Assembly (NCBI RefSeq): GCF_030272615.1
Contig: NC_081413.1
Location: 22,510,501 to 22,570,500, forward strand
DNA length: 60,000 bases
Direction of reading: 5' to 3'
From: Cryptomeria japonica
Lineage: Eukaryota; Streptophyta; Pinopsida; Cupressales; Cupressaceae
The notes below the pieces were generated by a model. That model did no database searches. It worked only from the letters and a program-made list of their open reading frames with translations, and had not been told where the DNA came from. The position numbers and the translations under genes are program-made. Below, one piece after another: positions 1 to 12,171 of this stretch. Numbering within the stretch: the stretch's first letter is position 1; every line of letters starts with the position of its first letter.

Positions 1-177
1 GATGTAGGGAGCCAACTAGTTGGGTTCAAACTTCCCTTTGTTTTCTCAAAACTGTTGATTCGGAGGAGTTTCTCTCAGAACAAGGTCACCAACCTAAAAT
101 TATCATTGTCAAACCTTTTTGTTATAACCTCTAGACATTCTCTTTTGATATGCTCTTAGATGATCAAACACCACTTG

Positions 178-1000
178 CTAACATTTATCCAGCAATTCGA
201 GTTCTTGCAATCTAGCTATTCTGTAGTCTTCATTAGTAACAAGACCTTGCAAAGAAACTCTTAGATAGGGTATTTCAACTTCAATAGGTAATACTGCTTC
301 AGACCCATACACCAAAGAAAAAGGTGTAGCCCCAGTAGGTGTTCTGATACTTGTTCTATAAGCCCACATGACAGGATTGAGCTGCAGATGCCAATCCTTT
401 CCAGATTTATTTACTGTTCTATGTAAGGTAGTTAGTAGGTTCTTGTTAGATGCTTCAACTTATCCATTACCTTGAGGGTAGTACATAGATGACTAGTGTT
501 GTTTTATTTTGAATTTTTCACAGAGATCATTTAGATCTTTGTTGTTGAACTATCCTCCATTGTCAGTTATAATGGATGAAGGTATACCATACTTGCAGAT
601 GATATAATTAAGGATGAATAGATCTACTTGTTTACCAGTTGCTTTGATGAGCGGAACCGCTTCTACCCACTTAGTAAGTACTCAGTGGTAGTTATAATAA
701 AATTGTGTTCGTTAGATTATGCAAGATATATTTGGCCAATTAGATCAAATGCCCATTGTTGAAAGGGCCAATGTGTAACAAAGGGTATGAGATCCCTTGC
801 TGGAGCGTGTATAGGGTTCCCATGTAGCTAACACTTTTCACAGATTTTAGCTAATTTTATAGCTTCTTTGTCCATTTCTGGCCAGTAGTAGCCAACCCTT
901 AGTAGCTTTCATGATAAAGTTAGATCGTTCGAATACGATCCACAAACACCTTCATGAACCTCGGATAATGCACATTGGGACTCCTCAGTTTCTAGGCATC
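178..1000 (-). pseudogene. Integrase of element H (degenerate)
   Basis: The clearest open segment (178-369) reads AYRTSIRTPTGATPFSLVYG, the conserved region after the catalytic core in gypsy integrases. Upstream on the minus strand the frame reads through stops with recognisable core pieces: TDNGG (second catalytic Asp) near 560-575, then YYPQGNG and an EASNKNL-like segment containing the expected Glu. The zinc-binding N-terminus should lie near 800-1000 and is poorly preserved. It would have inserted element cDNA into the host chromosome. Several in-frame stops make it non-functional. Confidence 0.8.
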
Positions 1001-1323
1001 TAAGAAAAGTACTATCTAAACCTCACCTAAATAGGTTGTTAGAAATGATGACGTATCGTGAGGCATTTCAGATTAGGTTTCTTTTTTTCATTTTGAGAAA
1101 GATTAGCAAGGACAACTTGGTCACGGAGGTAAGAGTAAATGTGGCTATAGCAAGATGAGTCATGTACAATAATAGAACAAACCATTTGGGACTCAGAAAA
1201 ATCAAAGGAAGGATAATGTAACTCTTCCACCAAGAATTCAAAGCAAAAATTAGATTCCTGCAGCTGTGGTATAGATGCCAAGGTGGCCATTACATCCACT
1301 ACTCTATTTGTTGATCTGGGGAT

Positions 1324-2100
1324 CTACTTAAATGAGACAAAAGTAAAGTATTTCTTAAGATCATCCACCATTCTCTTATAAGGCATCATTTTCTCATCTC
1401 TTATCTGATATAGATCACTGATTTGGTTGATAATGAGTTGAGAATCCCCATAGATGTGTAATTCAACAATATTCCACTCGATGGCCAACTTGATCCCATT
1501 TACCAAAGCTTCATATTCTGCAATGTTGTTTATGCAAGGGAGGAGAATCTTGTAAGCTTTTGGGATTGAATATTTTTGAGGAGTAATAAAAAGTATTCCG
1601 GCACTAGAGCCATGTTGAGTGAAAGACCCATCAAAGAACATCTTCCATGATTGTTGAGTAAGGTGTATGATTGATTCATCCAAAAAATTTATATGCAGAG
1701 GTTGACTGTCTTCAAGTGGAGCATCAACAAGTTGGTCTGCAATAACTTGTCCTTTGATGGCTTTATGTTCCACATATTCAATATCAAATTCTGTAAGAAC
1801 CATGACCCATTTAGCTGGTCTTCCTATGAGAGTTGCTTTATTGAGAAGATATTTGAGTGGGTCCATCTTAGCTACTAGCTTAATAGAGTATGCTAGCATG
1901 TAGTTTCTTAGTTTATGTGATGCAAAGTCTAATGCCAGGCAAGACTTTTGTATGTTGTATAGTTCATTTCATAAGACACCAATGTTCTACTGATATAATA
2001 TATGGCTCTTTCCTTTTTATTCTCATCCTATTGTGCCAGAAGTGCTCCTAGTGAAGTATCTATAGCTGATATGTATAGAATCAACGACTTACCCTAAATC
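1324..2100 (-). pseudogene. RNase H plus second (archaeal-type) RNase H of element H
   Basis: The 191-residue open segment 1324-1899 begins in the tail of the retroviral-type RNase H (residues 1-60, including the motif MDPLKYLL). From about residue 85 it enters a second RNase H fold with FDGS (Asp90), NIAEYEAL (Glu128) and YGDSQLIINQI (Asp152), three of the expected catalytic acids. A second domain of this type is characteristic of Tat elements. The first RNase H continues upstream to about 2100 through stops. Its role was to degrade the RNA strand during reverse transcription. Confidence 0.85.
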
Positions 2101-3060
2101 AGTGGCATCAATATGGGTGGATTAGAAAGATAATTTTGATTTTTTTTAGATGTTGTTCACAATCTTTATCCCAGTTGTATTGAACTCCTTTCCTTGATGC
2201 CTTTGTGAAGGGTTGATCTTTTTCTACTAGTTGAGATATAAAGTACTTGATTGATTGAAGACATCCTTGTAAACTTCTCATTTGACTGATATTCTTGGGC
2301 GGAGGCATTTCCATTATAGCTTGGACCCTTTCAATGTCAACCTCAATTCCTTTCTTTGAATTTTTGTAACGAAGCAATTTCCTCAATGTTACTCCGAATG
2401 CACACTTTTTAGGATTTAACCGGAGCTTGAATCTTTCCATTCTATCTAGTATGAGGCCTAGTTATTGAATATGCATAGATCTCTTCATGGTTTCTACTAG
2501 GGTGTCATCAACATAATCTTCCATGTTTTTATGCATCATATCGTGGAAGATAGTGGTTACTTCTCTTTGGTAAGTTGCTCCTCCATTACTTATCCCAAAT
2601 GGCAACATTCCAGCAAAAGGTGCCCCATGCACATGTGAAGGTTGTCTTTTCTTGATCCTCTAGAGCTATCTTGATCTGATTGTAACCAGAGAATCCATCC
2701 ATTAATGAATACATCTCATATCCTGCAGTCATATCTACTATCATATCAATGTTGGGCAATGGGAAATCATCTTTCGGACATGCTTTGTTTAGATCCCTAA
2801 AGTTTGTGCAAACTCTAATACATTTGTCTGCTTTTGATATAGGTACTATGTTTGGTATCCATTATGCATAGTCTATAGCTCTGATAAATCCAGCTTTTAG
2901 CAATTTTTCTAGCTCATCCTTGACTAGCAGTTCCACATGAGGATGCATCTTACAAATTTTTTGCTTGACTGATTTAACCCTTGGTATAATAGAGAGATGA
3001 TGTATGATGAGATCAAGATCTAGTCCTGGCATATTGTAGTATGTCCATACAAAGTTGATC
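2100..3060 (-). pseudogene. Reverse transcriptase of element H
   Basis: The open segment 2108-2440 contains LRLNPKKCAFGV and MPPPKNISQMRSLQG, typical of the palm/thumb region of gypsy RTs. Just upstream the catalytic box reads EDYVDDTLVET, with YVDD at 2504-2515. Finger-domain pieces continue to about 3060. Both catalytic aspartates are kept, but stops (for example just after 2440) break the frame. It copied element RNA into DNA in gag-derived particles. Confidence 0.85.
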
Positions 3061-3089
3061 TTCTTTTCTGAAAAGAGGTTGTGGAAATG

Positions 3090-4680
3090 TTTCTATTCTT
3101 TAGCTGATAGTGATTTATCTAAATGAATGATATGTGGTGTTTCTTCACTTCCAATATTGACTGGTTGAGTTGGTTCAATCAACATCGAAGACCTTTCTTG
3201 GAAGTGACTTGGCAACATATCAAGTATCTCACCTTCAGGTGCCTCAGAGAGGTTTTCACCTTTAGGTATGTCCTTTATTTTCACTATTTTTTATTTTGAC
3301 ACCACCACAATGTGGATTTCACCATCAAATCACTTATTTTTCTTTTTTTGATTTTTGTGACTAAGATACTTGATGTTTGTTTCAGTCATTTTCTCGCTTT
3401 TCTCACTGGTGGAAGAGTTCATTGGTTCTACTCCATTAAGATGATAGGATAGTGTTTAGTCATTGGCGAAGGTGGGTATATTCAAAGGTTGGTTATAAAG
3501 AGTACAATCAATCAGTTTAGGATGTAACAAAGAGAAAGTTTGAACAAGTTCAAGGGAATTCACGGTACTATCATCATGACTTTGGACCGACCAGTCGAAT
3601 TCTAGAAGACTACCTTGTGTATGTTTCTCGAGACCTGGAAGAGTTACAACATGATCATTGAAATTCATGTTAGTATTTATTGGACCTAACCCAACTGACC
3701 TAGTTCTAGCATCGTCACCTACTTCAGACTGGACTACATACCATGGAGTGACAGTAACAGGGTCAAGAGACAAAATCTCAACATTCATGACAAAGTAGTT
3801 ATAATGTGTTTTTGAATAGTTGTTATAAATAGAGCTTCTGTTTGAGTTATCAGAGTCATAAGATTAAGTTTCTGACTCGTCTTCAAGTGTTTTAGTAAAA
3901 GTATATATAGTATCAATACCTACATCTTTGATGCTGCAAGTTCCTTCATGATTTGGTTCATTGATTGCTTGTATTTGACACACTTGTGGATATAACCTTG
4001 ATGGTTTTGTTAATCCTTGTCATCTATTCCATTCACCTTCCTCTAGACTGATAACTGGTCCTGCTTATGCAGTTTCTAATTCTTCTTTTGTAATTCGATA
4101 CCTGATTTGTCCTGTCTCATTAGAGGGAGAGTTAGTACGTGAAGAAATTTCTTGTGTCCTTTCTTCCTCCAGTTGTTCATAGTATTCTTGTATTTTTAGT
4201 TTGATTTATTCTATTTCTTTTTGCATCTTTAAGCATATCAGGTCTTGTGCAGCATCTATGATATCATTGGATTATTCAAGGGTTTTTGTAGTAGATGCAT
4301 CTGAGAGATGGTCTGGACCCCATTCATACTCATTTGAATTAGTTTTTGAATCATCTACTTATTGTCTACCAGTATACGTGACTAGAATGTTCAGTGGTGC
4401 AAACAATTCTCTAATTCTATGTGCTTCTTCTCTCATATCTTCTGGGATTTCTACTTCTTGTAGTGTTATAGCTGATACAATCAGAACTTGATTACCATCT
4501 GCTTCCTCTCTATGTGCTGGTAATTCTTCTTGTTCATTGTCACAATCATCCTGAGTTTGTTGAGTATTAATTTCCTGTGATGTTGAAGGTAATACCTTTT
4601 TCCTCCACTTAGGTTGATGGTGAGGAGTACATTTCTAATAAGATGAGTTTCTTGGATCATATCCCAGTCCAACTTTTTCC
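3090..4680 (-). pseudogene. Linker between G-patch and RT of element H
   Basis: About 1.6 kb on the minus strand lies between the G-patch and the RT. It contains short open stretches (3093-3284, 3456-3788, 4481-4714) in the coding orientation but no domain I recognise. Tat elements commonly have a long, poorly conserved linker here. The composition is acidic and Ser/Thr-rich where readable. Function unknown. Confidence 0.5.
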
Positions 4681-4689
4681 TTTGTACAC

Positions 4690-4796
4690 TTAGTTTGTAA
4701 CTGAATAGGTTCAATAATACCTTCTTAATGCTTGCCTAGAGGACCGGTACCTGAATATCCCATGCATTGAAGCATCTTATAGCCTGGACCATATTG
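4690..4796 (-). pseudogene. G-patch domain in the pol of element H
   Basis: The minus strand reads YGPGYKMLQCMGYSGTGP, then LGKH, a stop, EGIIEPIQ and later VGLGYDP. This matches the G-patch pattern of spaced glycines, MLxxMGYxGxG, LGK and GIxEPI. G-patches bind RNA or RNA helicases. One occurs after the protease in several plant Tat/Athila elements, which fits its position here. One in-frame stop (TAA) interrupts it. Confidence 0.7.
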
Positions 4797-4885
4797 TGTT
4801 AGGGAAATCTCACAATTTCGTATTTCTTCGTTGCACTATCTTCTTTGAAAAGCCATTTGAGAGCATCATCCTCTTCTATTTCATC

Positions 4886-5533
4886 TCAAACGAAAGTAGA
4901 GGACTGTATAAGGAGACCATTATAAATGACTTCTAGAGTTGAAATTTGTGGCTTCATAGCCTCTGATGGTTTTCTTGACTGTCTTGGTGATGGAGGAAGA
5001 GACATTAGTGAGAGTACAATCTCTATCTTGTAGCCATCCATGCCGGTGTTTGTGATTTTCAATTTCTTCTCTAAATCTTTCAGCAAAGATTCCAAACTTT
5101 CAGTTGTAGAGGCTTCCCTACTATGAGGAACAAAAGCATCAACACTCTCTATTAATGCATTGCAAGTATAGCTTGTATCAACAGTAATACTGACTTCAAC
5201 TCCATTATAAGGAAATTTCAAGCACTGATGATACATAGATGGTACTGCTTTCATTTCATGAATCCATGGCCTGCCCAGTAAGATGTTGTATGAAAGAGGA
5301 AGGTCAAGGACCTAAAAGATGACATCTCTTTCCACATGTCCTACCCTAATTGGTAATAGTACTAGACCTTTAGATGTTCTTTCTTCTTCATCATAAGATT
5401 TGATTGTTATTTTCTTTGTTGGATCAATAACATTTTCAGAAAATCCTAGTTGTGTCAGTAGATTGTAGGTACATATATTCAACCCAATGCCTCCATCTAT
5501 CAAAACACGTTTAACTCGGTGTTTATGGATCAT
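4886..5533 (-). pseudogene. Aspartic protease region of element H
   Basis: The open segment 5312-5533 contains VLIDGGIGLNICTYNLL, the active-site loop of a retropepsin-like protease. The usual Asp-Ser/Thr-Gly is here Asp-Gly-Gly, which may be typical of this subgroup rather than a mutation. Next comes the post-protease segment LGRPWIHEMKAVPSMYHQCL, crossing a break near 5255. It would have cleaved the gag-pol polyprotein. It follows gag closely and precedes the G-patch. Confidence 0.75.
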
Positions 5534-5536
5534 ATC

Positions 5537-7728
5537 TTAGATGTGTAATGGTTGGTTATGTAGGTGACTCAATGAGTTATCATCTTCTTCAGAGAAAGTG
5601 AGGTAATGAGGTGAAGTCAGCTGACCCATCATAGATTGAAACTGATCTACGTCTAAATCTATAGGGACACTAGTGGTCAACAAAGCCTTGTCGAGGATCT
5701 CTCTATGAGTAACAGAGATCTTAAGCAGTTCCAAAATGGAGATTTGAGAGTTAGTTTTGATCAATTGTTCGACAATACTATAACCAGGAGAGGATGATGA
5801 AGCCAACTGTTTTGATTTGGCCATGATTGTGTCTATTTGTCTATTTGACGTAGTTGGTAGGTTTAATGTTGTTTGAGTGAAAGTTGAGGAACTAGCTCCT
5901 TGGAGAGTTACCTTCTTTAGAGTGCAGGTCACAACATTAGCAGTTTGTGCTTGATTTTGTTTATCTTTGATTATGATCACATTGAAATATTCAGGTGTGG
6001 AAGATTCAATCATGTTGATCATGTTGTTGTTGTTAGTGTAGGTATAATTGACTCTAGCACCTCCCTTGGATTTTGAGAAATCCCCTTGTTCATAAGTCAG
6101 TAAGGAATCTTTAAAGGCCTTATGATCAGCATTAGTCACGTGAATTCCAACAACTATTTTTCCAGCATCGATGAGATCTTGAATTTCATGTCAGAGTTTC
6201 ATGCAGTTGTTTGTGTTATGTCCCTTGTTCCAATGGTAGTCACAATAATTGTTTTCTCTCCACCATTTGCATTTAATTTCTGGATCATATGGTCTGGAAT
6301 TGTCTGGCAATGTTATCAGATCATTTGCCAATAATGTTTTCAAAGCTGATTCATATGATTCATCTTGAGGAGTAAACTCACGCTTAGGCTCTGAAATCCA
6401 AGGTTTCTCTTTAAACCATTCTCTTGATTTTTTTGACGGATTTTCTGCTGCAGTTTCAGTTGCCTTGAGTGCTTGCGTGCCAATAGTGAAGTTAAATATT
6501 GTGGATTTTATTTTTGCTTTAACAGTGTCTACTACCCCATCATTAACAATATTTCTATTGTTATCTTTGTTGTATTTCCAGCATTTGTTCTTTTCTTTAG
6601 AACTAGAACCTTGCAATGTTTCTTTCCAAAGTTATATATCTCCCTTTTTTATAAGCACATCTTCCATTATGAGGGTATTATCTACCATTTTGTTGAATGA
6701 AGGATGTACTTGCATCTGGACACTATATTTCAATTCAGGGATTAAGTTTTTAACAAAGATATCCATCTTCTCAAAATCTGGAATAGTTCATGAATATCTA
6801 GAGAACATCTTTCTCCATCGTTGGAGAAAAGTGAGAAAGGGTTCTCCCATTTTTTGTTTGGTATTGCAAATCTCTTTCATAGTGACTGGGTGACGAATGT
6901 TATAGGAGTATTGTTGTAGACTTAGTTGGATTAATTCTTCAAAAGTTTTTATTCCCATAGGTAGACTTGAGAACCATTCCATAGCTTGCCCCCCTAAACT
7001 TCTCGGGAAAAGGTGCGTGAGATACGTTTGGTCATGCATGAATTCATATATAGAGCACAAAATTTTCTAATATGATCTTGAGGATTTGTATTTTTGTCAT
7101 ATTTGTCAAACTTAGGCATTTCTATGTTTGAGGGAAATGGAGGCATGTAGAGGTTTTTGTCAAATGAGAATGGGCATATTGTGTCCAGAGAATATTGCTT
7201 TGGTGATTTGTCTTTTTTTTTTTAGTTCTGTGATCTCAGTTCATAATGCTTGTAATTATTTGTTTAGCATTCCCAATGGCGTCTCTTCCTCTTTAGTGAT
7301 GAGGGTCTCCACATCATAACCAGTAGGAGGCTTAGCTCCTTCTTTTGATAGTTCTAGGAAATAGTCTTCTTTTCCTCTAGACATGATAACCTTCATCATT
7401 TTTCAGAAATCTTTATCCTTTTGACATTTATGAATATCTTTTTCTGGAGGTTCAGAGGCTTCAGATTCACTTGATGAGGAATCACTGTTGGTATCATGGG
7501 TACTGATGTCATCATAAGTTTTGTGTTTAGCAAATTTTTTTCTTGCCTTTCTCTAGACATGGTAGGAGATAGGGGCTGACCAAAGATTGGTAGATCGTAA
7601 ACTCGTATTTGTGACGATGGTTTATTTGAGACAAGATTTTCTACAAAGAATGGATTGTCGTTTGATGAAAAGTGTGTTCCTTGTCCTTTGTCTATTTTGC
7701 TGTGAGAACTTCTTGTTTGAATGGGCAT
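5537..7728 (-). pseudogene. Gag of element H
   Basis: Three open blocks in order make up a gag. 7396-7728 is the N-terminus, starting MPIQTRSSHSK. 6788-7060 is the capsid-type region with AMEWFSSLPMGIKTFEELIQ. 5537-6616 ends in a partial zinc-binding motif, CDYHWNKGHNTNNC, followed by a linker reaching HYLTFSEEDDNSLSHLHNQP directly before the protease. Gag forms the particle that packages element RNA. The blocks are separated by frameshifts and stops. Confidence 0.8.
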
Positions 7729-9768
7729 TACAACCGATGAGACCGAGAGGTAGATGTGTTGTAGAAGTCAAGATCAAATTGTAGCTAGTTGTTCATTTTA
7801 ACGTAGTGATTAAGTGAAGTAACTAAGATCTGGTCTAGTTTCAGGAATGATCTATCCTGTGTAAGACGTTATCTAAGTTAACTTAGGTTTGATAAGTATT
7901 TGATTGAACTAGCTGGAAGATGATCGAAAAAATCATGCAACACAACAACAGGGGTACACTATCAAGGTTGTTTATGCTCAAGAGGATGATAACCAGTTTT
8001 AGGCTTGCTATAGAATATTTTAGGCAAGTTTGACTATTTTGGACTGACAAAATTAGAGATTTGTACGATAGGTTCTACAAGACTAGACGACAGTGCAATA
8101 GCTTTAGGCAAATGACAATACTGTTTCATACGAGTTTCCACCTAAGACCATACGACAGATGGGTATGTCTGAAATGAAAAACTGATAAATGAAATGTTTT
8201 ATCATACGACACAAGATTCAGGATAAAATGATAGTTTTTTCAGACCAAGATGACAGACAATTAGGGCTCGTACGACACAAAATGGAGGCTAAAATGATAG
8301 ACTGTTAGTACTGATGGAATATCATACGACATAGAATATGAAGCACGACAATAAAATAGAAGACTAGTATGACTGTGTCTGGACAGACTAAATTCTGATT
8401 TTTTAATGATGGACTAAGTTTTCACTGACTGACGAGGACTAGTTTTTGACACTGATATAGTTTATCACTGAGTCATTTGGTATTGTTTTCTCCATTTTGG
8501 GTATTTCAGTTTCAGTTTCAAGGATGAAAACACATAAAACATGTAATACAAATAATAACTCCAATCACAACATGAAAACCCTATAGAAGTTGGCTTAGAG
8601 AAGAAAACCTTTGCTTGCTGACTTAGATACACACCTAATAGCTAATCAAAATATGGCCATTGAGTCTCACACAATGTATTCTCAACGCCATATTAGCCGA
8701 CTCCAAATGCTAATGGGGACACGATATGACAAGTGTCCTGGGAGAGTTACTATCTCTCTTGCACAAAGATTATCAACCTTTGAGAGGTGGCTCAGGTAGC
8801 GTCTAATTTGAATTGGAACTAGTAAGGAGTTCATTCGGCGTGTCAAGTTATGAACTCAATTAAGAGGTCTCCCAACCTTGAAAACCAAGGTTTAATATAC
8901 CCAAAGGTACAGAGGAGAACTATTCCTAAGCACTGTCATTGACTCGATTTTCATCAAATCACATTTGTTTTATAGTGGGTTGGAGTACTTGGTGTTTAGT
9001 CGTTCCCACTTGGGTCATTCCCCCCTCACCGTCTGTAATGGTTATAGAGTTATTAGCTCCTCGAGAGGGAAAACCCACTAAATATATACAAATCTCAAAC
9101 TTAAAGAAAAAGCCTCAAGGGTATGGATTTCTTATTGTCTATACAAACAAGAGCATACTCTCCCGCCTCTCAGAACTTTCTTAAAACATGAAATACAGAT
9201 TTTTTCTTTTCCCAGGTAGCAATTTAGGTGCCTAAAAATGAATTTAAAGAATACACGATGTTTGGTTGATTCTCTTTAGGCAACCTGCAAAAACAACGCG
9301 TCAGTAGTCATGTTATTTTTATTCTTTGATAGGTGTATGTTTGATTGATAAATTCTTTGACAAGCATTCTGTAAGAAACTGCTTAGGCTGTGAAAATCTC
9401 AGGTAGATAGAAGACAATTCTGGGTTAGCATTAGTGTAATCAAAATTGAACAGAAAACCTGAAGAATGAAACTTGTTTTAATCCAACCGAATACAACATC
9501 ATACGACAATTCTCATAGAAGTAAATGACAAAAGTCTTTTCTCGTAGAAGTTAGCAGTGAGCATTAAATGACAAAACATAGAATCAGATATTCAGAGTAG
9601 AAATTTGTATGAGCCCCTTTCCTGATTTGTACGATAAAAAAGCGATCTTGACAGAATGTCATACGATGCAGTAATACTACTCGTACGATATTTAGCAGTG
9701 ACTGTACAGACGAGACCTGTAGGATAGAAAAAAAATTTGATTTTGAGGCTGGAAAATGTAGCCTTCTA
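7729..9768 (-). other. Long leader of element H
   Basis: Between the primer-binding site and the first gag codon lie about 2 kb without a credible ORF. The region holds ten copies of the pentamer TACGA, mostly within (C/G)(A/G)TACGA(C/T), in two clusters (about 8060-8330 and 9505-9690). I see no other feature. A long 5' leader is common in Tat elements. Confidence 0.55.
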
Positions 9769-9785
9769 CCCCATGCTAGGCGCCA
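9769..9785 (-). other. Primer-binding site of element H
   Basis: The minus strand reads TGGCGCCTAGCATGGGG four bases inside the LTR end. TGGCGCC starts the primer site in many plant gypsy elements, where a tRNA 3' end primes minus-strand synthesis. The match to the usual longer site decays after the first seven bases. Confidence 0.75.
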
Positions 9786-9789
9786 AAAA

Positions 9790-10873
9790 TGTGTGTGTGA
9801 AAAGTGGACTTGTATCTGTATCTGGAGTACACAACACTTCAATTAAGTCATTAGATGCAAGGTTAGTAAATCAATAATCAATGAATAATAAACCATTACA
9901 AAGCAACCCATTTCCTTCTAGTGGATGCGAGTTTAGATTGCTCTCAGATTGCCAATCTATCCAGTGACTAGACAACACCTAAACGAAGGATTTTTAAATC
10001 TATATGAGCATGAATATGAGCTAAATGGATGCAAGATTTAAGCTAGATATGTAAGATTAATCTTAAATGATTTAAGTAATATATGAATATTGAAGCTAAA
10101 TGATTTAAGCAATATGAAATAACTAATATGCAATATCTCAATACAAATTATCAATGAACCTAGACAAAAAACAACATAATAACAATTTATTCTCGAGAAT
10201 CCTTGAATGAGAGATGAGAGGCTAGATTTATAGAAAATTCAGAAAGAAACCAAAGGCTGAGATCAAATTATGATGAGCGGTCAAGATTTTCCAAGAGGAA
10301 GCACAATCCCGATGAATTGATGTGATTGGATGCTTTTCCTAGTTTTAAAAAGAAAATAAACTAAAATTAAGATAAAATCAGGGAAAAACGGATTTATTCT
10401 CTATTTCATTCAGTTTTAATATTTAATTATTTTAATTTCTTTCTTTGTGATTATTTATCAATTTTTAATTTTTTTTTCAAGATTATCTCCAATTAATTTC
10501 TTTTCTCAAATTTTAATTCTTTTTTGGTCAATTAATTTCTTTTTTCATTTGTTTCCTTTTTGGAAGATTTGTGCTGATAATTTCCAATTCCTCTTTCTTG
10601 ATGTGATGGCAAATTGATTTATTTAACTAAATATGCAAAATATATTTAATTAAAATAAATAAGATAATTGTTTAAAATGATTTACTTGGAATAATTTAAT
10701 TAATAAAATAAATATTTAATTAATATTGAGTGATTAATTTTTCCATGTGGCTTTGATGATTTTAGAAATTAAATGTGTGTTCAAGATTTATTTAATTGCC
10801 TTTGGTTAGGACCTTGGTGACATTGTCGAGATTAGGGGCTCATGGTTTGTATGACCATTTTTAGGGCATTACA
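9790..10873 (-). repeat. 5' LTR of element H
   Basis: On the minus strand the LTR starts TGTAATGCCCTAAAAATGG at 10873 and ends CACACACA at 9790, giving TG...CA ends, about 1084 bp. The lower boundary is set by the adjacent primer site. The upper boundary is set by the switch to gag coding sequence of element I at 10874. The second LTR is outside the window, so no LTR-LTR comparison is possible. Confidence 0.75.
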
Positions 10874-12171
10874 TCATTATCCGATACATGAAAAGAAAAT
10901 TGAGCACACAAATCATTATATATACCAATGAAATTAGGCACTTTTTCTTTAACACCTTGTTTACAATGCATTAAATCAGTCACAGTGATTTTAGGACCAA
11001 TATTGTTTTAAAATTGTTGAATGAAAGCATTTGCTAATTGTTGAAAATAAGTGATAGAATAATAAGGAAAAGAGAAATACCATTGTAAATCTTTATCTCT
11101 CAATGTTTTAGTAAATAATTTTGCAAGCAATCTTTGATCATAAGAAAAGTCAGTACACAAGGTTTCATATCTCTTGACATGTGTTATCACCTTTTCCATT
11201 ATAGAGTTCCAATTGAGGGATCTCAATATGTTTAGGTGAGATGAATTTAACTATATCAAGAGAAAGTGGGCTCACAACATCCAATATGGGCACACTAAAC
11301 CTCTATTGACTCATGAAAGAAATTTGTTGTTGTAAGGAAGACACAGTTTGAGCAAGATTGTTAATGGTTGCTTCGGTAAAAGAATTGATGTTAGAAATGG
11401 TTGATTGAGAAGGCGGTGTGACATTATTGAAGGTGGTGGGACATTATGATAAGTAGGAATAGGTGATGATTGAGTAGGAGGAGGGACACTTAAAGGAGGA
11501 ATAAAATTGTTAAATGAATTTCCCCCTTGCATCACATTTATTGGTTGAGGAATAATAGGAACACTTATTGAAGACATAGGTAAAGATGGAGGATTAAATG
11601 AAGAAGAGGGATTTCCCCCATGACTAATTTTTTTAGGAATGACATTTTGAGTTGATGTAACAATAATTTTTGAGTTAAAAGTAGGAACACTAGTCATAGG
11701 AGTAGTCAAAAGAATGGAAGAATTAGCTTTTGTAGGGGGTTGTGAATAACCTAGGGTTTCAACACAACTCTTTATAGGGATGACATTGGAATAGACAATA
11801 TGAGAAATGCCACATAATATATCAATTTCATTCTTATCACTTTGAATCATGTGTTTAAGGCCTTCAATTAGAGGAAGAGGTTCACGATTAGGGTACTCTT
11901 GGGACATCCATTGTTGAAAGTTATCAAATTGATTGTCTAATTTTCAAAGTTCATCTATGGAAACTCTAGTCAAAACTTCTTCTTCATAATGGGATTCATC
12001 AATTGGATAAATAGGGACATGATTAGGATGGGAAAAATTAACATTATCCTGATTAAATAAGTAACTCAAATTATGCTCCATCTCCTCAGTAATTAAACCT
12101 TGGGAAGCCTTAATTCTAATGCTTCGTCTAATGGGGATAGTATAGGTAGGAATAATAGTGGTAAAAATCAT
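10874..12171 (-). pseudogene. Gag of element I (interrupted by H)
   Basis: Segments in order are 11944-12171 (N-terminal, MIFTTIIPTYTIPIRRSIRI), 11311-11907 (Pro/Ser-rich linker) and 11008-11226, with RYETLCTDFSYDQRLLAKLF and LRDKDLQWYFSFPYYSITYF. The last matches the retrotransposon gag capsid domain of plant gypsy elements. After a stop the frame continues NNIGPKITVTDLMHCKQGVK-like and is cut at 10873 by the LTR of H. Dead copy. Confidence 0.75.

Larger units (their letters stand above)
1..10873 (-). mobile_element. Element H: Ty3/gypsy Tat-like LTR retrotransposon, 3' end outside window
   Basis: Reading the minus strand from high to low coordinates gives 5' LTR, primer-binding site, long leader, gag, protease, G-patch, reverse transcriptase, RNase H, a second RNase H and integrase. 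RT before integrase defines Ty3/gypsy, and the second RNase H after the first is a hallmark of the Tat lineage. The 3' LTR would lie before position 1. All coding parts carry stops and frameshifts, so the copy is dead. It lies inside the gag of a second gypsy remnant (I), in the same orientation. Confidence 0.88.

Noticed and set aside
6465-6893. Plus-strand ORF of 142 codons
   Set aside because: Antisense to the gag of H, with no domain; a shadow of the real frame.
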